In this document: one piece after another, positions 8,823 through 18,059 of the stretch | Layout: each line of letters begins with the position of its first letter | Position numbering within the stretch: the first letter of the stretch is position 1 | Source: Streptomyces caniferus | GTDB taxonomy: Bacteria; Actinomycetota; Actinomycetes; Streptomycetales; Streptomycetaceae | Length of the DNA stretch: 64,000 nucleotides | Assembly: GCF_009811555.1 (NCBI RefSeq) | Contig: NZ_BLIN01000001.1 | Span: forward strand, 415,756-479,755 | Direction: 5' to 3' | Translations under genes and position numbers: made by a program | The notes under the pieces: generated by a model | What the model was told of the DNA's origin: nothing | The model's database searches: none | What the model saw: the letters and a program-made list of their open reading frames with translations, nothing else

Positions 8823-9602
8823 TCAGACGTTGACGCCGTGCGAGCGCAGGTAGGAGACCGGGTCGATGTCCGAGCCGTAGTCGGCGCCGGTGCGGGCCTC
8901 GAAGTGCAGGTGCGGGCCGGTGGCGTTGCCGGTGGCGCCGGAGAGGCCGATCTGCTGGCCCGGGGTCACGTGCTGGCCGACCGAGACGCCGAGCGACGAC
9001 AGGTGGCCGTACTGGGTGTACGTGCCGTCGTTCATCTTGATCACGATGTTGTTGCCGTACGAGCCGCCCCAGCCGGCCTCGACGACGGTGCCCATGCCGA
9101 CGGCGTGGACGGAGGTGCCGGAGGCGGCATGGAAGTCGATGCCGGTGTGGCTGCCGGAGGACCACAGGCCGCTGGAGGCCTTGTACGAGGTGGACACGTA
9201 CGAGTCGGCCACGGGGGCGACGAAGGTGTTGAGGCGCTTGCGCTCCGCCTCCCGGGCGGCGCGCTCCTTGGCCTTGCGGGCGGCCTCGACGCGCCGCTTG
9301 GCCTCTTCGGCCTGCTTCTTGGCCACGGCCTCGGCCTTCGCCTTCGCCGCCGCGGCCTCCGCTTCGGCCTGCTGCGCGTCGGCCTGGGCCGCGACGTGGT
9401 TGGCGAGCTCGTCACCGAGCACGACGGCCTGCTGCAGACCGGTGTCGTGGGTGCGCGCCTCGTCCGTGGCAGCCAGCGCCGGCGAGGCCACGGAGGCGAC
9501 AACGCCGCCGGCTGCGAGGGTGGCTATGCCGGCGATGTTGCGGGTCGTACGAACGGGGCGGCTCGCACGACGGTGCTTCCCGGTGGCACGGATGAACGCC
9601 AT
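8823..9602 (-). CDS. Secreted M23 (LytM) peptidoglycan endopeptidase
   Basis: 259-residue exported cell-wall hydrolase predicted to cut peptide cross-links of peptidoglycan. Residues 1-45 form a signal peptide with a basic start, a hydrophobic Ala/Gly core and an ASPALAA cleavage region. Residues about 60-125 are an Ala/Glu/Lys-rich coiled coil. The C-terminal LytM domain has the zinc motifs HTGIDFH (HxxxD) and HLHFE (HxH). The ATG at 9602 is preceded by GGAAAGGA. A c-di-AMP riboswitch sits directly upstream, so expression should fall when c-di-AMP is high, as known for Streptomyces cell-wall lytic enzymes. Confidence 0.92.
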   Translation of the reverse strand: MAFIRATGKHRRASRPVRTTRNIAGIATLAAGGVVASVASPALAATDEARTHDTGLQQAVVLGDELANHVAAQADAQQAEAEAAAAKAKAEAVAKKQAEEAKRRVEAARKAKERAAREAERKRLNTFVAPVADSYVSTSYKASSGLWSSGSHTGIDFHAASGTSVHAVGMGTVVEAGWGGSYGNNIVIKMNDGTYTQYGHLSSLGVSVGQHVTPGQQIGLSGATGNATGPHLHFEARTGADYGSDIDPVSYLRSHGVNV

Positions 9603-9628
9603 GTACTGGCTTGTCCTTTCCTTCCTTC

Positions 9629-9761
9629 TCGCCTACCGGGTTAGCTGACGGGTTCGGAGCAGGAAGGTCTCCTACGGGCTCCTCCGGAGGGGAGTCCGAT
9701 TCACCCCAAGGGACTCTGGGTCCCCGGCTCCCCTGGCTCGCGCCGTACGGGGACTCGGCGA
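9629..9761 (-). promoter_or_regulatory. c-di-AMP riboswitch (ydaO type)
   Basis: On the minus strand the leader of the M23 gene contains the conserved blocks of the ydaO/yuaA riboswitch in order: GCCGGGGACCC, TTGGGGTGAATCGG, GACCTTCCTGCTCCGAACCC and GTCAGCTAACCCGGTAGGCG. The outer helix can form between TCGCC (9757-9761 on the plus strand as GGCGA) and GGCGA (9629-9633). The element ends about 27 nt before the start codon. Members of this class bind c-di-AMP and turn off cell-wall hydrolase genes. The boundaries are my estimate from the pairing; the class assignment is firm. Confidence 0.93.
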
Positions 9762-9910
9762 TGACTGTCCGGTGCCACGGTTGTGGCGGACTTGTGACGG
9801 ACAGCCGGACCGACGCTAAACGGGGCAACTTTCAATCGGCAAACAGAACTGCTTTTTTGTGCGGGATGCCACAAGAACCGAGGTACCGGCCGCAATAAAC
9901 CGGACATACG

Positions 9911-9946
9911 GCAACTCCCGTGGCGGACCGTCGCCACGGGAGTTGC
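9911..9946. terminator. Terminator downstream of M16 operon
   Basis: A perfect 15-bp stem (GCAACTCCCGTGGCG at 9911-9925 with its complement at 9932-9946), 6-nt loop. It lies 35 nt beyond the stop of the M16 gene at 9981 and separates that operon from the M23 promoter. Confidence 0.85.
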
Positions 9947-9980
9947 TTTGTCGATATGTGACCTTCCGTCACATGATGGT

Positions 9981-11405
9981 CTAGCCGCTGACGACGGTCA
10001 CCTCACCGATGCCCAGCGCCTTGATGGGCTCGGCGATCTGCGCCGCATCGCCCACCAGGACCGTGACCAGCCGGTCCACGGGGAAGGCGTTGACCGCCGC
10101 CGCGGTCGCCTCGACCGTGCCGGTCTCCGCCAGCCGGACGTACAACTGGGCCTGGAAGTCGTCCGGCAGGTGCTGCTCCACCTGGTCGGCGAGGGTGCCC
10201 GCGACGGCTGCCGCGGTCTCGTACTTCAGCGGCGCGACCCCGACGAGGTTCTGTACGGCGACATCCCGCTCGTCGTCCGTCAGCCCCTCTGCCGCGAGGG
10301 TGCGCAGCACGTTCCACAGGTCGTCGAGCGCCGGGACGGTGGAGGCGGTGTCCACCGAGCCGCTGATGCCGAGCAGCGAGGCGCCCGTGGCCCCCTCGGG
10401 GGAGGTGGGAGCGGTGGAGCGCAGTACCTGGCCGAAGGCGCGCACCCCGTAGGTGTAGCCCTTCTCCTCCCGCAGCACACGGTCCAGACGGGAGGTGAGG
10501 GTGCCGCCCAGGCAGTAGGTGCCGAGGACCTGCGCCGGCCACACCCGGTCGTGCCGGTCGGCACCGATACGGCCGATGAGCAGCTGCGTCTGGACGGCGC
10601 CGGGGCGGTCCACGATCACCACGCGGCCGGTGTCGTCGGCGACGATCGGCGAGGCCTTCAGCGGCTCGGCCGTCGAGCCGCTCCACGCGCCGAGCGTCTC
10701 GGCGAGCGCGCCGTCCAGGTCGACCCCGGTGAAGTCACCCACGATGACGGCGGTGGCGGTCGCGGGCCGTACATGGGCGTCGTAGAAGGCGCGGACGGCC
10801 GCGGCGTCGATGCGTCCGACGGACTCCTCGGTGCCCTGGCGCGGCCGCGACATACGGGACGTGGCCGGGAACAGCTCCTTGGACAGCGCCATGGCGGCCC
10901 GCCGGGCCGGGTTGGCGAGCTCGTGCGGGATCTCGTCGAGACGGTTGCGCACCAGCCGCTCGACCTCGCTCTCCGGGAAGGCGGGCGCGCGCAGCGCGTC
11001 GGCGAGCAGGCCGAGCGCACGCGGCAGCCGGGACGCCGGCACCTCGAGGGAGACCCGTACACCGGGGTGGTCGGCGTGCGCGTCCAGAGTGGCGCCGCAG
11101 CGTTCCAGCTCGGCGGCGAACTCCTCCGCGTCATGCTTGTCGGTGCCCTCGGACAGGGCACGCGCCATGATCGTGGCGACGCCGTCCAGGCCCTCGGGCT
11201 CGGCGTCCAGCGGCGCGACGAGGTTGATCTCGACGGCGACGACCTGCTGGCCGGGGCGGTGGCTGGTCAGGAGGGTGAGCCCGTTGGGCAGGTGGCCGCG
11301 GTCGGGGGCCGGGAAGGCCCACGGCCTGGGCGCGCCGCCCTGGGGCTGCGGGTGAAAGTCCATGCTGCTCACGGGGGAATCGGCGTGGGTGGTGGCGTCG
11401 CTCAC
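9981..11405 (-). CDS. M16 family peptidase, inactive subunit
   Basis: 474-residue pitrilysin-family protein with both M16 halves. The zinc motif HxxEH is absent from the N-terminal half (the equivalent region reads LLTSHRPGQQ), whereas the C-terminal Arg/Tyr substrate-binding signature is kept (LTSRLDRVLREEKGYTYGV). This matches the non-catalytic partner of two-chain M16B peptidases, comparable to the alpha subunit of the mitochondrial processing peptidase. Start GTG at 11405 overlaps the stop of the upstream active subunit (GTGA), so the two chains are probably made in equal amounts. Confidence 0.88.
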   Translation of the reverse strand: MSDATTHADSPVSSMDFHPQPQGGAPRPWAFPAPDRGHLPNGLTLLTSHRPGQQVVAVEINLVAPLDAEPEGLDGVATIMARALSEGTDKHDAEEFAAELERCGATLDAHADHPGVRVSLEVPASRLPRALGLLADALRAPAFPESEVERLVRNRLDEIPHELANPARRAAMALSKELFPATSRMSRPRQGTEESVGRIDAAAVRAFYDAHVRPATATAVIVGDFTGVDLDGALAETLGAWSGSTAEPLKASPIVADDTGRVVIVDRPGAVQTQLLIGRIGADRHDRVWPAQVLGTYCLGGTLTSRLDRVLREEKGYTYGVRAFGQVLRSTAPTSPEGATGASLLGISGSVDTASTVPALDDLWNVLRTLAAEGLTDDERDVAVQNLVGVAPLKYETAAAVAGTLADQVEQHLPDDFQAQLYVRLAETGTVEATAAAVNAFPVDRLVTVLVGDAAQIAEPIKALGIGEVTVVSG

Positions 11406-12748
11406 TGGTCCGCCTCCCCTTCCTCGGTGTCGGCGGCGTCGGTCTGCTCGGTGGGCTCGTAGACCAGCACCGCGCGGTTGTCGGGGCGCAGCCGGGCCTT
11501 GGCGACCGCCTGCACCTCCTCGGGGGTGATGTCCAGAACACGCTGCACGGCGGTCAGCGCCAACTGCGGATCGCCGAACAGAACGGCGAAGCGGCACAGT
11601 TCGTCGGCGCGGCCGCTGACCGTGGCCAGCCGGTCCAGCCATTCCCGCTCCAGCTGGGCCTGAGCCCGCTCCATCTCCTCCGGGGTCGGGCCTTCGGCGG
11701 CGAAGCGGGCCAGCTCCTCGTCGACCGCGCGCTCGATGCCGGGGACCTCCACGCCACCGGACGTCTTCACGTCCAGCCAGCCCAGCGAGGGCGCACCGGC
11801 CAGCCGCAGCAGGCCGAAACCGGCCGCCACGGCGCTGCGGTCGCGGCGCACCAGCCGGTTGTACAGGCGGCTGGACTCGCCGCCGCCCAGGACGGTCAGC
11901 GCGAGGTCCGCGGCGTCCGCCTCACGGGTGCCGTCGTGCGGCAGACGGTAGGCCGCCATCAGGGCCCGGGCGGGCACGTCCTCCTCCACGACCTCCCGCA
12001 GCTCGCCGCCGATGACGTCGGGCAGCGTGCCGTCCCGCGGCGGCTGCTTGCCGTCGTGCCCCGGGATCGAGCCGAAGTACTTCTCCACCCAGGCCAGAGT
12101 CTGCTCGGGGTCGATGTCGCCGACGATCGACAGGACGGCGTTGTTGGGCGCGTAGTACGTCCGGAAGAACGCCCGCGCGTCCTCCAGGGAGGCCGCGTCC
12201 AGATCGGCCATCGACCCGATGGGTGTGTGGTGGTACGGGTGGCCCTCGGGGTACGCCATGGCCGTCAGCTTCTCGAAGGCCGTGCCGTAGGGGACGTTGT
12301 CGTAGCGCTGGCGGCGCTCGTTCTTGACGACGTCGCGCTGGTTCTCCATGGAGTCGTCGTCGAGCGCGGTCAGCAGCGAGCCCATCCGGTCCGCCTCCAG
12401 CCAGAGCGCGAGCTCCAGCTCATGGGCGGGCATGGTCTCGAAGTAGTTGGTGCGCTCGAAGCTCGTGGTGCCGTTGAGCGAACCGCCGGCGCCCTGCACC
12501 AGCTCGAAGTGGCCGTTGCCCTTCACCTGCGCGGACCCCTGGAACATCAGGTGCTCGAAGAGGTGAGCCAGGCCGGTACGGCCCTTGACCTCGTGGCGGG
12601 AGCCGACGTCGTACCACAGGCAGACCGCTGCAACCGGGGTCAGGTGGTCTTCGGAGAGCACCACGCGCAGGCCGTTGGCCAGCCGGTGCTCGGTCGCTGT
12701 CAGGCCGCCGGAGCCGGCTTGTTCTGTGGCCGTGTGACCCATGGGCAT
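11402..12748 (-). CDS. M16 family zinc metallopeptidase, catalytic subunit
   Basis: 448-residue catalytic partner of the preceding M16 protein. It carries the inverted zinc motif HLFEH (about residues 63-67) and, about 75 residues further, the ENQRDVVKNERRQ helix that supplies the third ligand. Cytoplasmic by lack of signal peptide. M16B peptidases degrade or process unstructured peptides in a closed chamber. The ATG at 12748 has GAAGGG six nt upstream; the upstream extension of the frame is not supported. Divergent from parC with about 290 bp between starts. Confidence 0.92.
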   Translation of the reverse strand: MPMGHTATEQAGSGGLTATEHRLANGLRVVLSEDHLTPVAAVCLWYDVGSRHEVKGRTGLAHLFEHLMFQGSAQVKGNGHFELVQGAGGSLNGTTSFERTNYFETMPAHELELALWLEADRMGSLLTALDDDSMENQRDVVKNERRQRYDNVPYGTAFEKLTAMAYPEGHPYHHTPIGSMADLDAASLEDARAFFRTYYAPNNAVLSIVGDIDPEQTLAWVEKYFGSIPGHDGKQPPRDGTLPDVIGGELREVVEEDVPARALMAAYRLPHDGTREADAADLALTVLGGGESSRLYNRLVRRDRSAVAAGFGLLRLAGAPSLGWLDVKTSGGVEVPGIERAVDEELARFAAEGPTPEEMERAQAQLEREWLDRLATVSGRADELCRFAVLFGDPQLALTAVQRVLDITPEEVQAVAKARLRPDNRAVLVYEPTEQTDAADTEEGEADQ

Positions 12749-13040
12749 GTACGTCCCTTCGATCCGCTTGCGAGGAAGTTCTGTCACTGTATGCAAGCGC
12801 GTCGGCATCTGGCGAAGTTCCCGTACGACCGGCGCCGGACATGCGCCGCGCTCGGCCCCGGCGGGAGCCGAAGGGGGAGTCGCGGTCGGCGTTGTCAGTG
12901 GGGCGGTCCACAATGGTCCGCGTCAGACTCAGACATACTCGCGGGTCGATCCCCAGCTGGTTGACCCGACTGGTTGACCGTTGTTCCGATGTCGCCTCCC
13001 GGCATCGGCACTAGACGCAGCAGAAGGAGCCGCAGCCGCG

Positions 13041-15488
13041 ATGGCCCGCCGCAGCACGAAGACCCCGCCGCCGGACGACTTCGAGGAGAGGATCCTCGAC
13101 ATCGACGTCGTCGACGAGATGCAGGGTTCCTTCCTCGAGTACGCGTATTCGGTCATCTACTCGCGCGCCCTGCCGGACGCCCGCGACGGTCTCAAGCCCG
13201 TGCACCGCCGCATCCTGTACCAGATGAACGAGATGGGGCTGCGACCCGAACGCGGCTACGTCAAGTGCGCCCGCGTCGTCGGTGAGGTGATGGGTAAGCT
13301 CCATCCGCACGGCGACGCGTCGATCTACGACGCCCTGGTGCGCATGGCGCAGCCGTTCTCGATGCGGCTGCCGCTCGTCGACGGCCACGGCAACTTCGGT
13401 TCGCTGGGCAATGACGACCCGCCCGCCGCGATGCGGTACACCGAGTGCCGGATGGCCTCCGCGACCTCCCTGATGACGGAGTCCATCGACGAGGACACCG
13501 TCGACTTCTCGCCGAACTACGACGGCCAGGAGCAGGAACCGGTCGCCCTCCCTGCCGCATATCCGAACCTCCTGGTCAACGGCGCATCCGGCATCGCCGT
13601 CGGTATGGCGACGAACATGCCGCCGCACAACCTGGGCGAGGTCATCGCCGCCGCCCGCCATCTGATCAAGCATCCGAACGCCGATCTCGACACCCTGATG
13701 CGCTTCGTGCCGGGTCCGGACCTGCCGACGGGCGGCCGGATCGTGGGCCTCGGCGGCGTACGGGACGCGTACGAGAAGGGCCGCGGCACGTTCAAGATCC
13801 GCGCGACGGTCACGGTGGAGAACGTCACCGCGCGCCGCAAGGGCCTGGTCGTCACCGAACTCCCCTTCACCGTCGGCCCCGAGAAGGTCATCTCCAAGAT
13901 CAAGGACCTGGTCGGTTCGAAGAGGCTCCAGGGCATCGCGGACGTCAAGGACCTCACCGACCGCGAGCACGGTCTGCGGCTGGTGATCGAGGTCAAGAAC
14001 GGCTTCAACCCCGAAGCCGTCCTGGAGCAGCTCTACAAGCTCACGCCGATGGAGGAGTCCTTCGGCATCAACAACGTCGCGCTGGTGGACGGCCAGCCGC
14101 TGACGCTGGGCCTCAAGGAGCTGCTGGAGGTCTACGTCGACCACCGCTTCAACGTGGTGCGGCGACGCAGCGAGTTCCGGCGCAGCAAGCGCCGCGACCG
14201 CCTCCACCTGGTCGAGGGCCTGCTCGTGGCTCTGGTGGACATCGACGAGGTCATCCGCCTCATCCGCTCCAGCGACAACAGCGCGCAGGCCAAGGAGCGG
14301 CTGATCGAGCGGTTCTCGCTGAGCGACATCCAGACGCAGTACATCCTCGACACCCCGCTGCGCCGGCTGACCAAGTTCGACCGTATCGAGCTGGAGTCGG
14401 AGCGTGACCGGCTGCAGGACGAGATCGAGAAGCTGACGCAGATCCTGGAGTCGGACGCCGAACTGCGCAAGCTGGTGTCCGGTGAGCTGGCCGCGGTCGC
14501 GAAGAAGTACGGCACGGACCGGCGGACCGTTCTGCTGGAGTCGGCGGGCACCTCGGTCGGCGCGGTGCCGCTGGAGGTCTCGGACGACCCGTGCCGGGTG
14601 CTGCTGTCCTCGACGGGACTGCTGGCGCGCACGGTCACCGGGGACGTAGCCTTCGACATCGACGCCAAGCGCGTCAAGCACGATGTGATCCTCTCGGCGG
14701 TGCCGGCGACGACCCGAGGCGAGGTGGGCGCGGTGACGTCCCTGGGCCGGCTGCTGCGGATCTCGGTGATCGATCTGCCGCAGCTCCCGGAGACCGCGGC
14801 GGCGCCCAGCCTCTCCGGTGGCGCGCAGCTCTCGGAGTTCCTGACCCTGGAGGAAGGCGAGGAGCTGATCTGTCTCACCACGCTGGACGAGTCCTCGCCG
14901 GGTCTGGCGCTCGGCACGGAGCAGGGCGTCGTCAAGCGGGTGGTACCCGACTACCCCGCCCACAAGGAAGAGTTGGAGGTCATCACCCTCAGGGACAGCG
15001 ACCGCATCGTGGGGGCGGTCGAGCTGCGCACCGGTGAGGAGGACCTGGTCTTCGTCACCAACGAGGCGCAGTTGCTGCGCTATCCGGCCTCGCAGGTACG
15101 GCCGCAGGGCCGGCCCGCGGGCGGTATGACGGGCGTCAAGCTGGGCGAGGGCGCGAAGGTGATCGCGTTCGCCGCGGTCGATCCGGCCGCCGAGGCCATG
15201 GTGTTCACGGTCGCCGGCTCGCACGGCACGCTGGACGACTCGGTGGCGACGGCCAAGCTGACGCCGTTCGACCAGTATCCGCGCAAGGGACGGGCGACCG
15301 GCGGCGTGCGCTGTCAGCGGTTCCTGAAGGGCGAGGACGTCCTCGTCCAGGCCTGGGTCGGGACGGCTCCGGTGCGGGCCGCGGATGCCAAGGGCAGCCC
15401 GGTCGAGATGCCGGCGGTGGATCCGCGACGGGACGGCTCGGGTGTGCCGCTGCTGAAGCCGGTAGCGGCGCTGGCGGGGCCGGTGTAG
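13041..15488 (+). CDS. parC: DNA topoisomerase IV subunit A (ParC / GyrA2)
   Basis: 815-residue type IIA topoisomerase subunit that cuts and rejoins DNA; pairs with ParE (28845-30965) to decatenate daughter chromosomes. The catalytic tyrosine is Tyr133 in AMRYTECRM, and the quinolone-pocket segment is HPHGDASIYD (about 88-97). The C-terminal beta-pinwheel lacks the GyrA box; the corresponding loop reads GRPAGGMTGVKLG, arguing for a ParC-like enzyme rather than gyrase. ATG at 13041 with AAGGAG 12 nt upstream. In Streptomyces topoisomerase IV is reported to be needed for circular but not linear chromosomes. Confidence 0.92.
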   Translation: MARRSTKTPPPDDFEERILDIDVVDEMQGSFLEYAYSVIYSRALPDARDGLKPVHRRILYQMNEMGLRPERGYVKCARVVGEVMGKLHPHGDASIYDALVRMAQPFSMRLPLVDGHGNFGSLGNDDPPAAMRYTECRMASATSLMTESIDEDTVDFSPNYDGQEQEPVALPAAYPNLLVNGASGIAVGMATNMPPHNLGEVIAAARHLIKHPNADLDTLMRFVPGPDLPTGGRIVGLGGVRDAYEKGRGTFKIRATVTVENVTARRKGLVVTELPFTVGPEKVISKIKDLVGSKRLQGIADVKDLTDREHGLRLVIEVKNGFNPEAVLEQLYKLTPMEESFGINNVALVDGQPLTLGLKELLEVYVDHRFNVVRRRSEFRRSKRRDRLHLVEGLLVALVDIDEVIRLIRSSDNSAQAKERLIERFSLSDIQTQYILDTPLRRLTKFDRIELESERDRLQDEIEKLTQILESDAELRKLVSGELAAVAKKYGTDRRTVLLESAGTSVGAVPLEVSDDPCRVLLSSTGLLARTVTGDVAFDIDAKRVKHDVILSAVPATTRGEVGAVTSLGRLLRISVIDLPQLPETAAAPSLSGGAQLSEFLTLEEGEELICLTTLDESSPGLALGTEQGVVKRVVPDYPAHKEELEVITLRDSDRIVGAVELRTGEEDLVFVTNEAQLLRYPASQVRPQGRPAGGMTGVKLGEGAKVIAFAAVDPAAEAMVFTVAGSHGTLDDSVATAKLTPFDQYPRKGRATGGVRCQRFLKGEDVLVQAWVGTAPVRAADAKGSPVEMPAVDPRRDGSGVPLLKPVAALAGPV

Positions 15489-15507
15489 TCAGCGCATGTG
15501 ACAGCCG

Positions 15508-15554
15508 CGGGTGACGCCGTCGGGCCGAGGAGATCGGCCCGACGGCGTCACCCG
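15508..15554. terminator. Bidirectional terminator between parC and CobW gene
   Basis: Perfect 20-bp stem (15508-15527 with 15535-15554), 7-nt loop, between the convergent genes. The distal arm overlaps the last codons of the CobW-type gene, whose stop is at 15548-15550. Confidence 0.88.
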
Positions 15555-16654
15555 TCTTCGGGGTCCTCGTGCGCGGCCACGTACCGCAGCACGCCCCACA
15601 TGCTGTTGGGGTCGGCCTCCGACGGTGCACTGTCGCGGCAGTTGTCCAGCTCCTTGTGCAGGGCCGGTGTGTCGATGCCGCTGCCGATCATGACGAGCTG
15701 GGTGCACCGTTCCTCGCCCTTCGGCCAGGGCGCGGGGTAGAAGCGCAGGAAGTCACCGACGGCGTGCACGGTGAACTTCTGGCGGTTCTCCGGTACGTCG
15801 AAGTGGACGAAGCCCTTGATGCGGTAGAGGCCGGCGGGGCGGCTGTCGAGGAAGTCCATGAGCCGACGCGGGTGCATCGGCTCGACGGAGGTGAACTCCA
15901 CGCTCTGATAGGCGGCATGGAGGTGACTCGCGTGGTGGGTGTGGCCGGAGTGGTCGCACTGGTCGTCCGAGCCGTGCCCGGGCTCCCCGTTCTCCGCGGC
16001 CTCGCGCAGCAGGTCCTCGAAGGACAACTGCCGCACCGCCGCGTGGTGGTCCTCCCCCGGTCCGCGGTCGAAGAACAGCTCGGGGTCGACCCGCCCGTAC
16101 GCCGTGCAGATGACGGGCCGGCCGGGAGCGAGGCCCGACAGCGTGTCCATGAGGTGGTTCCGCGCGGCCTCGCCGATGCGGTCGGCCTTGTTGAGCACCA
16201 CGATGTCGGCGATGCCCACATGCCGGTCCAGTTCGGGATGCCGGGCCCTGGTGTCGTCGAACTCCGCAGCGTCGACGACCTCGATCAGCCCGCCGTAGAC
16301 GATCCGGTCGTTGTCGCTGGCAAGGATCATCCGGATGAGTTCCTGCGGCTCGGCCAGCCCGCTGGCCTCGATGACGATCACGTCGATCCGGGCGGCGGGG
16401 CGGGCCAGGCGCTCCAGGTAGGTGTCCAGTTCGCTGGTGTCGACCGCACAGCACAGACAGCCGTTGCCGAGCGAGACCATCGAGTCCACCTGCCCGGCGA
16501 CGGTCATGGCGTCGATCTCGATGCTGCCGAAGTCGTTGACGATCGCGCCGATACGGGTGCCGTCGCCGTTGCCGAGGAGATGATTGAGCAGCGTGGTCTT
16601 GCCCGACCCAAGGAAGCCCGCGAGCACGACGACCGGGATCTGTTGCGTGGCCAA
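15548..16654 (-). CDS. CobW/CobW_C family metal-chaperone GTPase
   Basis: 368-residue G3E GTPase of the CobW/ZNG/YciC group, which loads metals (zinc or cobalt) into client proteins. Visible: Walker A GFLGSGKTT (about residues 13-21), the metal-binding CLCC motif (about 71-74), NKAD for guanine specificity, and a histidine-rich linker (HSGHTHHASHLH) before the CobW_C domain. Start assigned to TTG at 16654, which follows GGAGGGG; an ATG next to it is out of frame. In actinobacteria such genes are often zinc-repressed, but I see no clear Zur box here. Confidence 0.85.
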   Translation of the reverse strand: MATQQIPVVVLAGFLGSGKTTLLNHLLGNGDGTRIGAIVNDFGSIEIDAMTVAGQVDSMVSLGNGCLCCAVDTSELDTYLERLARPAARIDVIVIEASGLAEPQELIRMILASDNDRIVYGGLIEVVDAAEFDDTRARHPELDRHVGIADIVVLNKADRIGEAARNHLMDTLSGLAPGRPVICTAYGRVDPELFFDRGPGEDHHAAVRQLSFEDLLREAAENGEPGHGSDDQCDHSGHTHHASHLHAAYQSVEFTSVEPMHPRRLMDFLDSRPAGLYRIKGFVHFDVPENRQKFTVHAVGDFLRFYPAPWPKGEERCTQLVMIGSGIDTPALHKELDNCRDSAPSEADPNSMWGVLRYVAAHEDPEDG

Positions 16655-16776
16655 GGGGCCCCTCCATGGTGCGGGTGGCGGGCCGCGCGGACCGGCGGCA
16701 GACGAGCTGTCGATCGTAACGGAACGCCGACGGCACGAGCCCGGCTCCGCCCCCGCACCGCCTACGCCCCTCCCGG

Positions 16777-17946
16777 CTAGCAGGAGGCGACGGCGGGCAG
16801 CGCTTGCGGCGGGGGCGGGCCGACGTAGCGGGCCGCGGGGCGAATGATCTTCGAGTCCTCGGCCTGCTCCAGGATGTTGGCGCTCCAGCCCACCACACGG
16901 GCCGCGCAGAAGGTGGGCGTGAACATCTCGCGCGGCAATCCGCACAGCTCCATGACCACCCCCGCGTAGAGCTCCACGTTGGTGTGCAGCTCACGGCCGG
17001 GCTTGAGCTCCGCCAGCAGCTCTTCGACCCTTGCTTCCACCTGGACGGCGAATTCCACCAGTGGCCCACCCAGCTGCTGGGCAATCCCGCGGAGCATCCT
17101 GGAGCGCGGGTCCTCGGTGCGGTAGACGGAGTGCCCGAACCCCATGATCCGTTCCCCGCCCAGGACGCGTTCGCGGATCCAGGGATCGATGCGGTCGGGT
17201 GTGCCGATGGCGTCGAGCATGTCCAGGGCGCGGCTGGGCGCACCGCCGTGCAGCGGCCCGGAGAGCGCGCCGACGGCACCCACGAGGCAGGCCGCGAGAT
17301 CGGCGCCGGTGGAGGCGATGACGCGGGCGGTGAAGGTCGACGCGTTGAAACCGTGGTCGATGGTGGAGATCAGGTACGCCTCGATAGCCCGGACCCGGTC
17401 GGGCTCCGGCTCGTCGCCGGTCAGCATGTAGAGGTAGTTGGCGGCGTAACTGAGATCCGCCCGAGGCTCGACGGGCTGCAGGCCCTGACCGAGCCGGTGC
17501 AACGCGGTGACCAGGGTCGGCACGGCGGCGCACGCGGCGAGCGCGTCGGCACGTCGGCGGTCCGGGTCGAGGTCGTACAGCGGCCTGAGGCCGACCGTCG
17601 CACCGAGCAGGGACAGCGCGGTGCGCAGCCCGGCGAGCGGGCCGGAGAGCACGCCGGCATGGGCGAGGGCGGGCAACGCATCGCGCACGGCCGCCGGCAG
17701 CGTGCGCAGAGCGGCGGTCTCCGCGCTGAACGCCTTGAGCTGCGCGGCGTCGGGCAGCTCCCCGTGGAACATCAGGTGCCAGACGTCCTCGAACGTACGG
17801 GCCGTCGCCAGCTCCACGGCGGAGTACTGGCGGTAGTGGTAGAAGCCCTCGGTGCCCCGGACGTCGCCCACTTGGGTCTCGGTGACGATGACGCCCGAAA
17901 GCCCGCGGGGCACGTCGATCGGTGTGGTCGCCTGGGCGCTCGCCAT
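16777..17946 (-). CDS. Citrate synthase family enzyme
   Basis: 389-residue protein of the citrate/2-methylcitrate synthase family, which condenses oxaloacetate with an acyl-CoA. Active-site elements are present: the histidines in GPLHGGA and GFGHSVYR, and the aspartate region in LEQAEDSKIIRP near the C terminus. It may be the working synthase of the pair; its divergent neighbour carries a DNA-binding domain. ATG at 17946 has AAGGAGAT five nt upstream. The promoter region contains a TTGACA hexamer inside the shared operator-like repeat. Confidence 0.88.
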   Translation of the reverse strand: MASAQATTPIDVPRGLSGVIVTETQVGDVRGTEGFYHYRQYSAVELATARTFEDVWHLMFHGELPDAAQLKAFSAETAALRTLPAAVRDALPALAHAGVLSGPLAGLRTALSLLGATVGLRPLYDLDPDRRRADALAACAAVPTLVTALHRLGQGLQPVEPRADLSYAANYLYMLTGDEPEPDRVRAIEAYLISTIDHGFNASTFTARVIASTGADLAACLVGAVGALSGPLHGGAPSRALDMLDAIGTPDRIDPWIRERVLGGERIMGFGHSVYRTEDPRSRMLRGIAQQLGGPLVEFAVQVEARVEELLAELKPGRELHTNVELYAGVVMELCGLPREMFTPTFCAARVVGWSANILEQAEDSKIIRPAARYVGPPPPQALPAVASC

Positions 17947-17997
17947 GGCAGATCTCCTTGCTCTTCCTCACTCGAATATTGATCCGACTGTCTATGC

Positions 17998-18031
17998 TTG
18001 ACTCAAGTATTGTCAACATTGATTGAGTCAA
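17998..18031. promoter_or_regulatory. Operator-like inverted repeat between citrate synthase genes
   Basis: TTGACTCAA (17998-18006) and TTGAGTCAA (18023-18031) are exact reverse complements separated by 16 bp. On the minus strand the same stretch contains TTGACA followed 16 nt later by TAGACA, a plausible promoter for the gene at 16777-17946. A regulator bound here would control both divergent genes; the helix-turn-helix domain of the neighbouring citrate-synthase-like protein is the obvious candidate, which is an inference. Confidence 0.6.
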
Positions 18032-18059
18032 TATGGATGAGCCTGGATACGGTGACCCC

